Source: 2-12-FULL-35-15 sp036386835 (GTDB lineage: Bacteria; Bacteroidota; Bacteroidia; 2-12-FULL-35-15). From it: 64,000 bases of DNA. A model generated the notes under the pieces. The model was not told the origin of the DNA and did not search any database. It saw nothing but the letters and a program-made list of their open reading frames with translations. A program made the position numbers and the translations under genes. The stretch spans positions 131,210-195,209 of the forward strand of contig DASVUX010000034.1 of assembly GCA_036386835.1 (NCBI GenBank). The letters run 5' to 3'. This document shows, piece after piece, positions 43,206-51,231 of the stretch (positions are counted from its first letter, which is position 1; every line of letters begins with the position of its first letter).

Positions 43206-44463
43206 TAACCCAAGCATTTTTTATAATGTAGACTGGATCACGGTGCTGATTTACGTTGTACTCGTGCTTATGGGCTGGGCGAATATCTATGCTGCGGTGT
43301 ATAATGAAGAGCATTATATCATTACTGATATAAGCCAGAAATACGGAAAGCAGATGCTGTGGATTGGGACGGCCTTTCTTATCGCTCTTATTGTTCTGAT
43401 AATTGATGAGAGTTTTTATACGGCTTTTGCTTATGTGATCTATGGAGTATTTATGGTTCTTATTATTGCTGTGCCTTTCCTTGGCCGGGAGGTGAAAGGA
43501 AGCCGCTCCTGGTTCCGTTTCGGTGATTTCGGCTTGCAGCCCGCAGAGTTCATGAAATTCGCAACAAACCTGGCGATTGCCAAGTTCCTGAGTAACCAGA
43601 ATATCAAGATCGCAGATTACCGGAACACGATCATTACTCTTTTGATGTTGTTTGTCCCCTTGGTGATCATAATGAAACTCCAGGATGAAACCGGTTTGGC
43701 CATTGTGTTTGTAGCATTCATTTTCACCCTTTACCGTGAAGGACTTTCAGTAAATTACCTGCTGTTGGGCTTTCTTGCCGCTATATTATTTATCCTTGCC
43801 TTGCTGGTGAACAATATAGTCCTCTTCGCTATTATAGGCATCCTTTGTTCTCTTTCTCTGCTGTTTATCAAGAGGAGCCGTACGAATTTGTTTGTGGTCG
43901 CACTGATCGGTATTGTTGCATGCGGAATGGTGAAGGGTACAAGCACTGTTTATGATAAGCTTGAACCGCATCAGAAAATCCGTATAGATGTATTGTTGGG
44001 AAGAGGAACGGTAGATCTGAAGAAGGAAGGATACAATGTTAACCAGGCGAAAATCGCTATTGGTTCAGGCGGATTTCTTGGAAAAGGTTACCTGGAAGGT
44101 ACTCAAACCAAATATGATTTCGTCCCCGAACAGGATACTGATTTTATTTTCTGTACGGTAGGGGAAGAGTGGGGCTTTGTCGGGAGTGCGATCGTGATCA
44201 TCCTGCAGCTGACACTTATCATCCGCATCATATTCATGGCGGAGCGGCAGCGATCTCCTTTTAGCAGGATCTATGGATATGGCGTGGCTTCAGTTTTATT
44301 CTTTCACCTCACGATAAATGTCGGGATGACCATAGGTTTGGCCCCTGTTATCGGGATCCCGCTTCCATTCTTCAGTTATGGCGGATCGTCCTTATGGTCG
44401 TTTACACTCCTGCTTTTTATATTCATTAAGCTGGATTCGCACCGGCTGCAGATCCTGCGGTAA
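43192..44463 (+). CDS. rodA: rod-shape SEDS glycosyltransferase RodA
   Basis: SEDS-family polymerase that makes glycan strands from lipid II in partnership with PBP2. The 423-residue protein starts at TTG 43192, overlapping PBP2 copy 2 by 14 bp. About ten membrane helices are visible. Diagnostic blocks are GSRSWFRFGDFGLQPAEFMKF, FVPEQDTDFIFCTVGEEWGF and the C-terminal GIPLPFFSYGGSSLW. It ends the rod operon; a kinase gene runs convergently 1 bp later. Confidence 0.96.
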   Translation: MRESNNPSIFYNVDWITVLIYVVLVLMGWANIYAAVYNEEHYIITDISQKYGKQMLWIGTAFLIALIVLIIDESFYTAFAYVIYGVFMVLIIAVPFLGREVKGSRSWFRFGDFGLQPAEFMKFATNLAIAKFLSNQNIKIADYRNTIITLLMLFVPLVIIMKLQDETGLAIVFVAFIFTLYREGLSVNYLLLGFLAAILFILALLVNNIVLFAIIGILCSLSLLFIKRSRTNLFVVALIGIVACGMVKGTSTVYDKLEPHQKIRIDVLLGRGTVDLKKEGYNVNQAKIAIGSGGFLGKGYLEGTQTKYDFVPEQDTDFIFCTVGEEWGFVGSAIVIILQLTLIIRIIFMAERQRSPFSRIYGYGVASVLFFHLTINVGMTIGLAPVIGIPLPFFSYGGSSLWSFTLLLFIFIKLDSHRLQILR

Positions 44464-44464
44464 T

Positions 44465-46069
44465 CTAAAATTGTTTTACCGGAAGGATCACGTTGAACGT
44501 AGCGCCTTTACCGGGCGTTGAATCGGCATAGATCATTCCTTTATGGTTAACGATTATTTTCTTGCATAAAGCAAGCCCGATCCCCGTTCCCGGAAATTCA
44601 TCATTGCCGTTAAGACGCTGAAAGATCTCGAAGATCTGCTCGGCATATTCCTGGCTGAACCCGATGCCATTATCAGCAATACTGATCTTTACATAATCAG
44701 TATTCTTCAAAAGATTGAAGCGCTCAACTTCATTTTGGCCAACAGCAGCTGAGCTGATAGAAATCTGAGGGAGGGCCTCAGTGCTTGTAAACTTGAGGCT
44801 GTTGCCGATAAGGTTATTGAACAGCTGGTTCATCTGTAAATTTACTGCTTCTATATCAGGAAGCGGATTTAGCATGATGACCGCTTTCTTCTGGGTAATC
44901 AGTAATTCGAAATCAGTAAGTACATGCCGGGCAATACTGTTCAGATCACATTTAACAAAGGGTTCTGCAGAACGGGTAAGAATAGAGTAGTTCAGGACAT
45001 CTTTTATGAGTCCCGACATACGGTCAGCAGAATTTTTTATTTTTTCAAGATATACTTTTTCATCATGGTTAAGCTTCCGCGAAACCTTGATCATCAGGCG
45101 ATCAGTAAATGTTTTAACTTTCCTTAAAGGCTCCTGCAGGTCATGGGTCACCACATATGCAAACTGTGCAAGCTCAAGATTGGATCTTTCGAGCTGAAGA
45201 ATAGCATCATTCAGAGCTTTTGTCCGCTCAGCGATCCGGCTTTCAAGTATTGCCGAGTGCATCTTTGAATCATTTATATCAGTGCAGGATCCAATGAAAC
45301 CTTCAAATTTTCCGTCAGGTGCATAACGCGGTTCGCCACGGCTTGCTATCCAGCGATATTCACCATCATTTCTTCGTAAGCGGTATTCTACATAAAAGTT
45401 TTTGCGGGCTTCGAAAGCTGTGGCAAAAAGATTCATGCAATTATTGAGATCCTCAGGATGAATTCCTCTCAGCCAGCCATTTCCCGATTCATCTTCCATG
45501 CTCTTCCCGGTAAAGTCCAGCCAGCCTTTATTAAAAAAAGTACAGTGACGGTTTTCGTCTGACATCCAAATCAGGACTGGTGCGGTATTAGCTACGGTTC
45601 TGAAGCGAACCTCGCTTTCGCGCAATGCATTATCTGTCCGTTTCAATTCCGTAATGTCCACAAGCATGTTGATTGCGGCAATAACGTTTCCATTGCTGTC
45701 GAAGATCGGCCTGGGATGGGGCAGTACATTGAGCCGTTCACCATTCGGACGTTCCACCACAATTTCTTCCCCGTAAACTGCACGTCCTTCTTTTAAAGCG
45801 ATCCCCATCGGGCAGGTATCCAAAGGCAGAGGTGAACCGTCTGTCTTAAAGATCTTCCAGGATCCGCACCAAAGATCCACTCCAAGTTTGGGCTCCCGTC
45901 CCCAAAGCTTGGCAGCAGCTTCATTAAAGAAAGTAATCCTTCCTTTTGAATCACAAGTATAGGTAGCCGCAGGAAGGCCCTGTAGCAACTGGTGGTGCAT
46001 GCTCTCCTTTTCACTTTCTGATTTTACAGTTGGCCTGGGAGTTTGTGCTGATGTTTTCTTAATATTCAT
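44465..46069 (-). CDS. soluble PAS-PAS sensor histidine kinase
   Basis: A 534-residue kinase without a membrane helix. Order: PAS 1 (about 25-140, PAATYTCDSKGRITFFNEAA), PAS 2 with PAC (about 150-270, APVLIWMSDENRHCTFFNKGW), coiled linker, HisKA with H309 in VVTHDLQEPLRKV, and HATPase_c with DNGIGFS and GTGIGLALCKKI. The HDLQEPLRKV form is common in Bacteroidota and phytochrome-like kinases that work with single-domain (Rcp1-type) receivers; one such receiver is encoded 262 bp upstream on the same strand. The signal is unknown. Confidence 0.92.
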   Translation of the reverse strand: MNIKKTSAQTPRPTVKSESEKESMHHQLLQGLPAATYTCDSKGRITFFNEAAAKLWGREPKLGVDLWCGSWKIFKTDGSPLPLDTCPMGIALKEGRAVYGEEIVVERPNGERLNVLPHPRPIFDSNGNVIAAINMLVDITELKRTDNALRESEVRFRTVANTAPVLIWMSDENRHCTFFNKGWLDFTGKSMEDESGNGWLRGIHPEDLNNCMNLFATAFEARKNFYVEYRLRRNDGEYRWIASRGEPRYAPDGKFEGFIGSCTDINDSKMHSAILESRIAERTKALNDAILQLERSNLELAQFAYVVTHDLQEPLRKVKTFTDRLMIKVSRKLNHDEKVYLEKIKNSADRMSGLIKDVLNYSILTRSAEPFVKCDLNSIARHVLTDFELLITQKKAVIMLNPLPDIEAVNLQMNQLFNNLIGNSLKFTSTEALPQISISSAAVGQNEVERFNLLKNTDYVKISIADNGIGFSQEYAEQIFEIFQRLNGNDEFPGTGIGLALCKKIIVNHKGMIYADSTPGKGATFNVILPVKQF

Positions 46070-46265
46070 TTGAAAAGAGGTTCTTTAATAAGCGGGGAAG
46101 CCGCACAGGATGCTTCATTATAATGCCAGAATAGGGATTCGCAGAGGCCTTATTACATTTAAGGGAGAGTAAAAAGGAATTAAAGTAATTAATCGAAGCA
46201 AATACACTGTTTGTCGAATATTCTTTTCTGCAGAATGAATGCTGTGTGTAAAATAATCAATAAGT

Positions 46266-46277
46266 TGACTTAAGTCA
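46266..46277. promoter_or_regulatory. 12-bp palindrome TGACTTAAGTCA
   Basis: A perfect palindrome about 195 bases above the PAS kinase start, in the gap between the response regulator and the kinase. It could be a dimeric operator, but with no second copy seen it may be chance. Confidence 0.25.
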
Positions 46278-46331
46278 TATTCTCGGATTTGAGAAGATGT
46301 GGTGGGTTTTTTCCCCATCTTGTGGAGAGTT

Positions 46332-46742
46332 TTATACTCCTATGGAGTGGTGCCAGCGTTTTATCCACACCTGCACTGTGGAAACGGTGGACTTCCAGCC
46401 GTTAAAGGTATCAGGCTTCATCAGGTAGCAGTTCACACCTGCTTTGTAAGCCCTTTCAATATCATAGATAAGATTAGAGGTTGAAAGCATCACGATAGGA
46501 ACGATTTCATATCCCGGATGGTCCCGGAGTTTTTCAACCATGGAAATACCATCCATTGCAGGCATCTTCAAATCACTTATTATATAAGATGGCTGGATGC
46601 CAAAATTGGCGGGGTCTTTCACAAAATTTAAAAATGCAATACCGCTTTCGAACAGCTTTATTTCTTCCTTTAAATTCAGTTCTTCAAATGCAGCAGTAAT
46701 CAGTTCAAGGTCCTCCTTGTCGTCATCAATTATAAAAACCAT
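46332..46742 (-). CDS. single-domain response regulator (Rcp1-like)
   Basis: A 136-residue receiver without an output domain. Phospho-acceptor D57 lies in IISDLKMPAMDG, acidic residues are at 6-8, S/T in VMLSTSN and K109 in YLMKPD. This type relays phosphate from PAS kinases with an HDLxEPLR motif, such as the one encoded next downstream. It is not tightly spaced with gpmI (66 bp). Confidence 0.93.
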   Translation of the reverse strand: MVFIIDDDKEDLELITAAFEELNLKEEIKLFESGIAFLNFVKDPANFGIQPSYIISDLKMPAMDGISMVEKLRDHPGYEIVPIVMLSTSNLIYDIERAYKAGVNCYLMKPDTFNGWKSTVSTVQVWIKRWHHSIGV

Positions 46743-46808
46743 ATTGTAAAAAATCTAGTGGTTTTTATACTCAAAAACAGTTCCATCTGAAAAATCGTTA
46801 AAATTAAC

Positions 46809-48326
46809 TCAATCAACCAAAGGAGTACCTGTCATTTCAGGAGGAATGGGAATTCTCATTAACCGGAGAATGGTGGGAGCAATATCTGCCAGTCTTCCCT
46901 TTTTAACGGATTTGTAATCTTTATCAATGAGAATGCAGGGAACGGGATTCGTGGTGTGGGCGGTGTTCGGGCTGCCATCAGCATTCAGCATAAAATCAGA
47001 ATTCCCATGATCAGCTATAATAATAAAAGAATAACCGCCTTTCAATCCTGCTTCTACAACACGCTCCAGGCATAGATCAACGGTTTCAACGGCTTTGACC
47101 ACTGCTTCATAAACCCCGGTATGACCTACCATATCAGGATTGGCATAATTGAGGCAGATAAAGTCGGCAGCAGCGTTTTCCAGTTCCGGGATAATAGATT
47201 CCGTTATTTCAATGGCACTCATTTCCGGTTTGAGGTCGTAGGTGGGAACTTTAGGGGAGGATGCCATGATCCTCCGTTCACCTTCAAACTCTTTTTCGCG
47301 TCCGCCTGAAAAAAAGAAGGTAACGTGAGGATATTTTTCCGTTTCTGCGATCCGGATCTGGGTCTTGCCGTTTTTCTCCAGGACTTCCCCGAGTGTCATC
47401 CTCAGATCAGCCTTATCATACACCACTTTTATATCCCTGAACGTATGATCGTAATTGGTCATAGTTACATAATAAAGCGGAAGCGTGTGTAATCCATGCT
47501 CCGGCATATTCTGCTGGGTAAGCACTGTAGTTATTTCCCTGCACCTGTCTGTTCTGAAATTAAAGCAGATCACAACATCATCATTTCTTATTAATCCCAG
47601 CGGCTTGCCGTTCTCATCAACATGGATTACGGGCTTTATAAATTCATCGGTAATATTTTCATTATAAGATTCGATTACTGCACGGACCATGTCCGTGCTG
47701 GGCTTCCCTTCACCTTTCACCATAAGGTCGTACGCGAGCTTAACGCGCTCCCAGCGCTTATCCCGGTCCATTGAATAGTAACGGCCGATTATGCTCGCTA
47801 TCGTCCCTGTAGACGTCTTGAGGTGCTTCTCAAGCTCATTGATGCAGCCGAGGCCGCTCTTCGGATCAGTGTCACGCCCATCAGTAAAAGCATGGATAAA
47901 TACTTTTGTGAGGCCATGGTCTTTGGCCATATCGCATAAATGGTGAAGATGTGCCTGGGAAGAATGTACGCCCCCTTCGGATACGAGTCCGATAAAATGG
48001 ACTGTCCTGTAATTCTGGCGGGCATATTCAAATGCCTTTAAAAGCACCGGATGCTCGTTAATGGTTCTTTCCCTCACTGCTTTATTGATCATTGCGAGAT
48101 CCTGGTAAACCACACGTCCTGCGCCAATATTAAGATGCCCTACTTCGCTGTTTCCCATCTGGCCTTCCGGTAAACCTACATCTTCCCCCGAAGTCCTCAA
48201 AGTGGAATTGGGGTAATTTAAATAAAGACTGTCCACAAAAGGCGTTCTCGCATTGGTAATGGCATCAGATAAAGATCCGTCACCGATCCCCCATCCATCA
48301 AGTATAATAAGTGCAGTTCTTTTCAT
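46809..48326 (-). CDS. gpmI: 2,3-bisphosphoglycerate-independent phosphoglycerate mutase
   Basis: Interconverts 3- and 2-phosphoglycerate with two Mn2+. The frame is open to 48362, but ATG 48326 begins the canonical MKRTALIILDGWGIGD, leaving 505 residues, the normal size. Visible are the metal Asp in LDGWG, the phosphorylated serine in MGNSEVGHLNIGAGR, GRYYSMDRDKRWER and the metal motif ADHGNSD, then GHTGVYEAVVKAVE. It begins 10 bp after the membrane histidine kinase gene, so the two are probably co-transcribed, an unusual pairing. Confidence 0.96.
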   Translation of the reverse strand: MKRTALIILDGWGIGDGSLSDAITNARTPFVDSLYLNYPNSTLRTSGEDVGLPEGQMGNSEVGHLNIGAGRVVYQDLAMINKAVRERTINEHPVLLKAFEYARQNYRTVHFIGLVSEGGVHSSQAHLHHLCDMAKDHGLTKVFIHAFTDGRDTDPKSGLGCINELEKHLKTSTGTIASIIGRYYSMDRDKRWERVKLAYDLMVKGEGKPSTDMVRAVIESYNENITDEFIKPVIHVDENGKPLGLIRNDDVVICFNFRTDRCREITTVLTQQNMPEHGLHTLPLYYVTMTNYDHTFRDIKVVYDKADLRMTLGEVLEKNGKTQIRIAETEKYPHVTFFFSGGREKEFEGERRIMASSPKVPTYDLKPEMSAIEITESIIPELENAAADFICLNYANPDMVGHTGVYEAVVKAVETVDLCLERVVEAGLKGGYSFIIIADHGNSDFMLNADGSPNTAHTTNPVPCILIDKDYKSVKKGRLADIAPTILRLMRIPIPPEMTGTPLVD

Positions 48327-48336
48327 AAGGCAAAAA

Positions 48337-49320
48337 TTATAAGGCATTAAAAGTAACTTCAAAAATACTTCCTTTTGGTGAATTATTCTTTACGGTAATT
48401 ACACCATTATGCTGTTCCGAAATGTGCTTCACAATATACAAGCCAAGACCGGTACCTTTTGTTTTGCGGGTGTCTTCATTGCCAATCCTGTAAAATTTCT
48501 CAAAAATTCTTGAGGTGAATTCAGCCGGAACGCCTGGGCCTTCATCTATTACTGATAATACAATTTTTGAATTTGTTTTTTTAAGCGTAAACCTGATTAC
48601 GGAATCTGCAGGAGAATATTTAATAGCATTCTCTAAGAGATTAATGATAATTGAAGGGAAAGTTGTTTTGTCGATATCAAGTTCAATACCGTTCTCAATG
48701 TTAAGTAAAATCCTTTGCCTGTAGTTAAACAGGCTGATCATTTGATTCAGGTTATCTGATAAGTATTCAGAAAGGTTTGTGTGTTCTTTATATAATGGGG
48801 CGCTGCTGTTCTCAATCCGGGCTGCAAGAAGAATGTTTTCCACCAGGTTATTCAGTCTCTCTGTGTCATTAATAGCATTGCCAAGGATCTCCTGCTGTTT
48901 TTCCCTGTTCAATTCCCTTTTTTGAAGGGTTTGAAGCTGAAGTTTGGCTGAAGCGATGGGCGATTTCAATTCATGTGTCACTGAAAGCAGGAAATTTCTT
49001 TGTCTTTCGGTCAGTTCGGTTTCCTTTTTAAACGTTTTTCTTACACGGTAAACGCCAAAAAGCAGAAGGCCGACAAATACCGCACCCTCGCTTGAGATCA
49101 TGATCCAGCGCTTGCGGAGTTTAGAGTTGATCTCATTCCCTTTGGCTGCAATTTCCGATGAAGATTTTTCTTTGAGCAGGTTCACTTCATTCTTTAGATG
49201 CGAGATCTCATTATTAAGCTGGAACATGGAGTAAGTCCACCATGCAAACTGCAGAAAAACATAAGCTACTAAAAGGTAAAAGATTAATAAAGGCCTTGAC
49301 CTTTTTTCCCCGGTATCCAT
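48337..49320 (-). CDS. membrane sensor histidine kinase
   Basis: A 327-residue kinase. Two membrane helices (about 11-30 and 73-92) flank a short 40-residue periplasmic coiled coil (NNEISHLKNEVNLLKEKSS), so the sensing region is minimal. HisKA has H116 in SVTHELKSPIASAK; HATPase_c has NLLENAIKYSP, DEGPGVP and GTGLGLYIVKHI. No response regulator is adjacent; gpmI follows 10 bp later. The -7 box almost touches the ATG. Confidence 0.92.
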   Translation of the reverse strand: MDTGEKRSRPLLIFYLLVAYVFLQFAWWTYSMFQLNNEISHLKNEVNLLKEKSSSEIAAKGNEINSKLRKRWIMISSEGAVFVGLLLFGVYRVRKTFKKETELTERQRNFLLSVTHELKSPIASAKLQLQTLQKRELNREKQQEILGNAINDTERLNNLVENILLAARIENSSAPLYKEHTNLSEYLSDNLNQMISLFNYRQRILLNIENGIELDIDKTTFPSIIINLLENAIKYSPADSVIRFTLKKTNSKIVLSVIDEGPGVPAEFTSRIFEKFYRIGNEDTRKTKGTGLGLYIVKHISEQHNGVITVKNNSPKGSIFEVTFNAL

Positions 49321-49324
49321 GGAG

Positions 49325-49332
49325 CAAAGTTA
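49325..49332 (-). promoter_or_regulatory. -7 promoter box for the membrane kinase-gpmI unit
   Basis: Minus-strand TAACTTTG, an exact TAnnTTTG match ending 4 bases above the ATG at 49320, which implies a leaderless transcript or a second start farther in. Confidence 0.4.
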
Positions 49333-49382
49333 AAAAAGGAATCCAAACAAAGAGGTGCTTTCCCCCGAGGTATCTTTTGGGA

Positions 49383-49508
49383 TCAGATAACGCTGAAAAC
49401 GCTCACTAATATTATAGAAATTGTAATTATAGTTAACAAGGCAGTAATAGTACCTATACCTTCCAGTCGGTAGCGGCCTTTTCGTTTTGTATTCTCTTTG
49501 TTTTCCAT
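49383..49508 (-). CDS. possible 41-residue membrane peptide
   Basis: An ATG-started frame encoding a polar, basic N-terminus (MENKENTKRKGRYRLEG) followed by an uninterrupted hydrophobic helix of ~23 residues rich in Ile, Leu, Thr and Val. This positive-inside, single-helix layout is typical of real small membrane proteins and unlikely in random sequence. It lies upstream of the kinase on the same strand, so it could be a sensor partner. Evidence is composition only. Confidence 0.4.
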   Translation of the reverse strand: MENKENTKRKGRYRLEGIGTITALLTIITISIILVSVFSVI

Positions 49509-49695
49509 TGAAAGCCTTTTTATTAACGGATCTGAAGAAAATATGCCACCACAATCAGGCAGGGGAACTATTGAGAAAAAATGTTCTCAGTTGCGCTGCT
49601 GACCGATCCCGGTGGTCTATGACATTTGCATTTACAGCGATCAGCCAATTGGCATGTTTTTTAATTTACCGAAGTAAACTAAAAACTTTTAATTT

Positions 49696-50256
49696 ATGAA
49701 AACAAATAAAGTAAATCTAATCGCAGCAGCGTTTATGTGTATGTCAGTGGTAAGCACTGGTATGTTTGCCCAAACCGATAAAAAAACTGCGGAGAAGCAA
49801 AACGATAAGAAGTTAGATAACAAAATGGAGAACGATGCAGAATTTGCAGTTGAAGCTGCAAATGACGGAATGTTCGAAGTTCAGGCAGCGCAGCTTGCAA
49901 AAACAAATGCCGCATCTGCTAAAGTTAAAGAACTTGCTGACCATATGGTAACTGACCACAGCAAGGCAAACGAAGAGCTTAAATCTGTGGCGGCTAAAAA
50001 AGGAATTACACTTCCTACAAAGCTGGCTGATAAACAACAGAAAGATTTTGATGAACTGACAAAATTAAAAGGTGCTGACTTTGATAAGGAGTACACACAA
50101 AAGATGGTAAAATACCACAAAGATGCTATCGATCTTTTTCAGAAAGAAGCTGATAAAGGTCATGATGGCGAATTAAAAGGATGGGCATCTACAAAACTCC
50201 CTGTTCTGAAACATCACTTGAGCATGGCAGAGTCTACACGTGACGCTGTTAAATAA
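49696..50256 (+). CDS. DUF4142 periplasmic helical protein
   Basis: A 186-residue secreted protein: signal peptide (residues 1-26, ending GMFAQ), a Lys/Asp/Asn-rich linker, then the DUF4142 ferritin-like helical domain with FAVEAANDGMFEVQAAQLAKTNA, HMVTDHSKANEEL and YTQKMVKYHKDAIDLFQKEA, ending LPVLKHHLSMAE. The conserved His/Asp/Glu positions resemble a four-helix metal-binding bundle. The function of DUF4142 is not established; members are often stress-induced in Bacteroidota. A terminator hairpin and a tiny membrane peptide gene follow. Confidence 0.9.
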   Translation: MKTNKVNLIAAAFMCMSVVSTGMFAQTDKKTAEKQNDKKLDNKMENDAEFAVEAANDGMFEVQAAQLAKTNAASAKVKELADHMVTDHSKANEELKSVAAKKGITLPTKLADKQQKDFDELTKLKGADFDKEYTQKMVKYHKDAIDLFQKEADKGHDGELKGWASTKLPVLKHHLSMAESTRDAVK

Positions 50257-50272
50257 TTAATAAGATATAACG

Positions 50273-50307
50273 AAAAGTCCCTGTAGAGATACAGGGCTTT
50301 TTAATTT
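50273..50307 (+). terminator. intrinsic terminator after DUF4142 gene
   Basis: CCCTGTA (50279-50285) pairs with TACAGGG (50290-50296), extended by flanking A/T-rich arms and followed by CTTTTTAATTTT. Confidence 0.8.
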
Positions 50308-50330
50308 TCTAAACTTTAAAATATAAGATT

Positions 50331-50438
50331 ATGATACTATCAGTCGTTTTGATCATTGTAGGAATTGTTGTTGTGATAGCTCTTTTACAGGCAAGAACTA
50401 AAAATAAAGACAGCAACGGTCCGATGAATAATAATTAA
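50331..50438 (+). CDS. 35-residue single-helix membrane peptide
   Basis: ATG 50331 to TAA 50436-50438. Residues 1-19 are a hydrophobic helix (ILSVVLIIVGIVVVIALL) and the rest is a basic/polar tail (ARTKNKDSNG...NNN). The layout resembles small inner-membrane proteins that are often missed by gene callers. It follows the DUF4142 gene by 74 bp, across a terminator, and ends 5 bp before the convergent CinA-like gene. No family is recognised. Confidence 0.6.
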   Translation: MILSVVLIIVGIVVVIALLQARTKNKDSNGPMNNN

Positions 50439-50443
50439 GGTTG

Positions 50444-50929
50444 TTATTTATTTTTGCGGAGGACTTTTTTTGAAATCAGGTCATAAATTGCCATGCATGC
50501 TTTTTTCCTGATCTCAACGGGGGTTCCCCTGAATAATAATCTTTTCCTGAATAATCTTCCTTTATACAATACGCAAAGGAAGACCGTCCCCACAGGTTTG
50601 GCCTTGGTTTCACTTCCTCCGGGTGATGCCAGTCCTGTAAGCGCAGCATAAACATCGGCTTTTATCAGGCCGGATAAATTTTCTGCCAGCAGCCTTGTTA
50701 CTTTCATTGACTCGCAAGTGTGCTTTTTCATTATGCTTTTCGGAATGCCGAGGAGCTTGTTTTTAACCTCAGGGGTATAGCACACGATGGAGCCCTGCAG
50801 CACATCAGAAGTTCCAAAACATGTTGCAAGTTTTTCTGCAACCATTCCACAAGTTATGCTTTCTGCCAGGGCAAGAGTAAGGTCCTGCTCCTTCATCTCT
50901 TTCACAAATTCATTTATCTTTTTATTCAT
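50444..50929 (-). CDS. CinA C-terminal-type nicotinamide-nucleotide amidohydrolase
   Basis: A 161-residue stand-alone CinA C-terminal domain (PncC type), which deamidates nicotinamide mononucleotide. ATG 50929 is preferred over the open frame to 50998 because it starts the family-like MNKKINEFVKEM, and the family pattern ALAESITCGMVAEKLATCFGTSDVLQGSIVCYTPEVKNKLLGI follows. GLASPGG near residue 118 and the C-terminal RKKACMAIYDLI also fit. The N-terminal molybdopterin-binding-like half of full CinA is absent, as in PncC. It has no functional neighbour. Confidence 0.9.
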   Translation of the reverse strand: MNKKINEFVKEMKEQDLTLALAESITCGMVAEKLATCFGTSDVLQGSIVCYTPEVKNKLLGIPKSIMKKHTCESMKVTRLLAENLSGLIKADVYAALTGLASPGGSETKAKPVGTVFLCVLYKGRLFRKRLLFRGTPVEIRKKACMAIYDLISKKVLRKNK

Positions 50930-51231
50930 AATCTGGTCCGGTGGGATATGATGATGAATTTCCCATCGTAAATAAGAATGCCAATTATGCATTAACATGA
51001 ATGAATAAAATAATTACAGGATGCAGAAGGGTTCATTTTCATAGAAGTTGATATAACGACAATTGCCTACAGCATTATACCGCTAATTTCATTAGGGTTT
51101 CAGAGTACCCTGCGTTTTATTCTTTTTGCGAAAAATTTTCTTGTTTTTCAGAAAAAAAATTCCGGACTAAAGTTCTTTCTCATGGCATTTTTTTTTGCAT
51201 TGGTTATTCGTTAAACTTTAAACTAATAAAC

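Larger units (their letters stand above)
49321..49695. other. 375-bp intergenic region
   Basis: This gap between the divergent membrane kinase and DUF4142 genes contains the possible 41-residue peptide at 49383-49508 (minus) and the kinase -7 box. The right half (49510-49695) should hold the DUF4142 promoter, but I see no exact TAnnTTTG there. No RNA gene is recognised. Confidence 0.6.

Noticed and set aside
49330..49554. 74-codon minus-strand frame upstream of the membrane kinase
   Set aside because: Its residue mix is unlike a protein (YYYCLVNYNYNFYN). The overlapping 41-codon frame in another phase looks more plausible.
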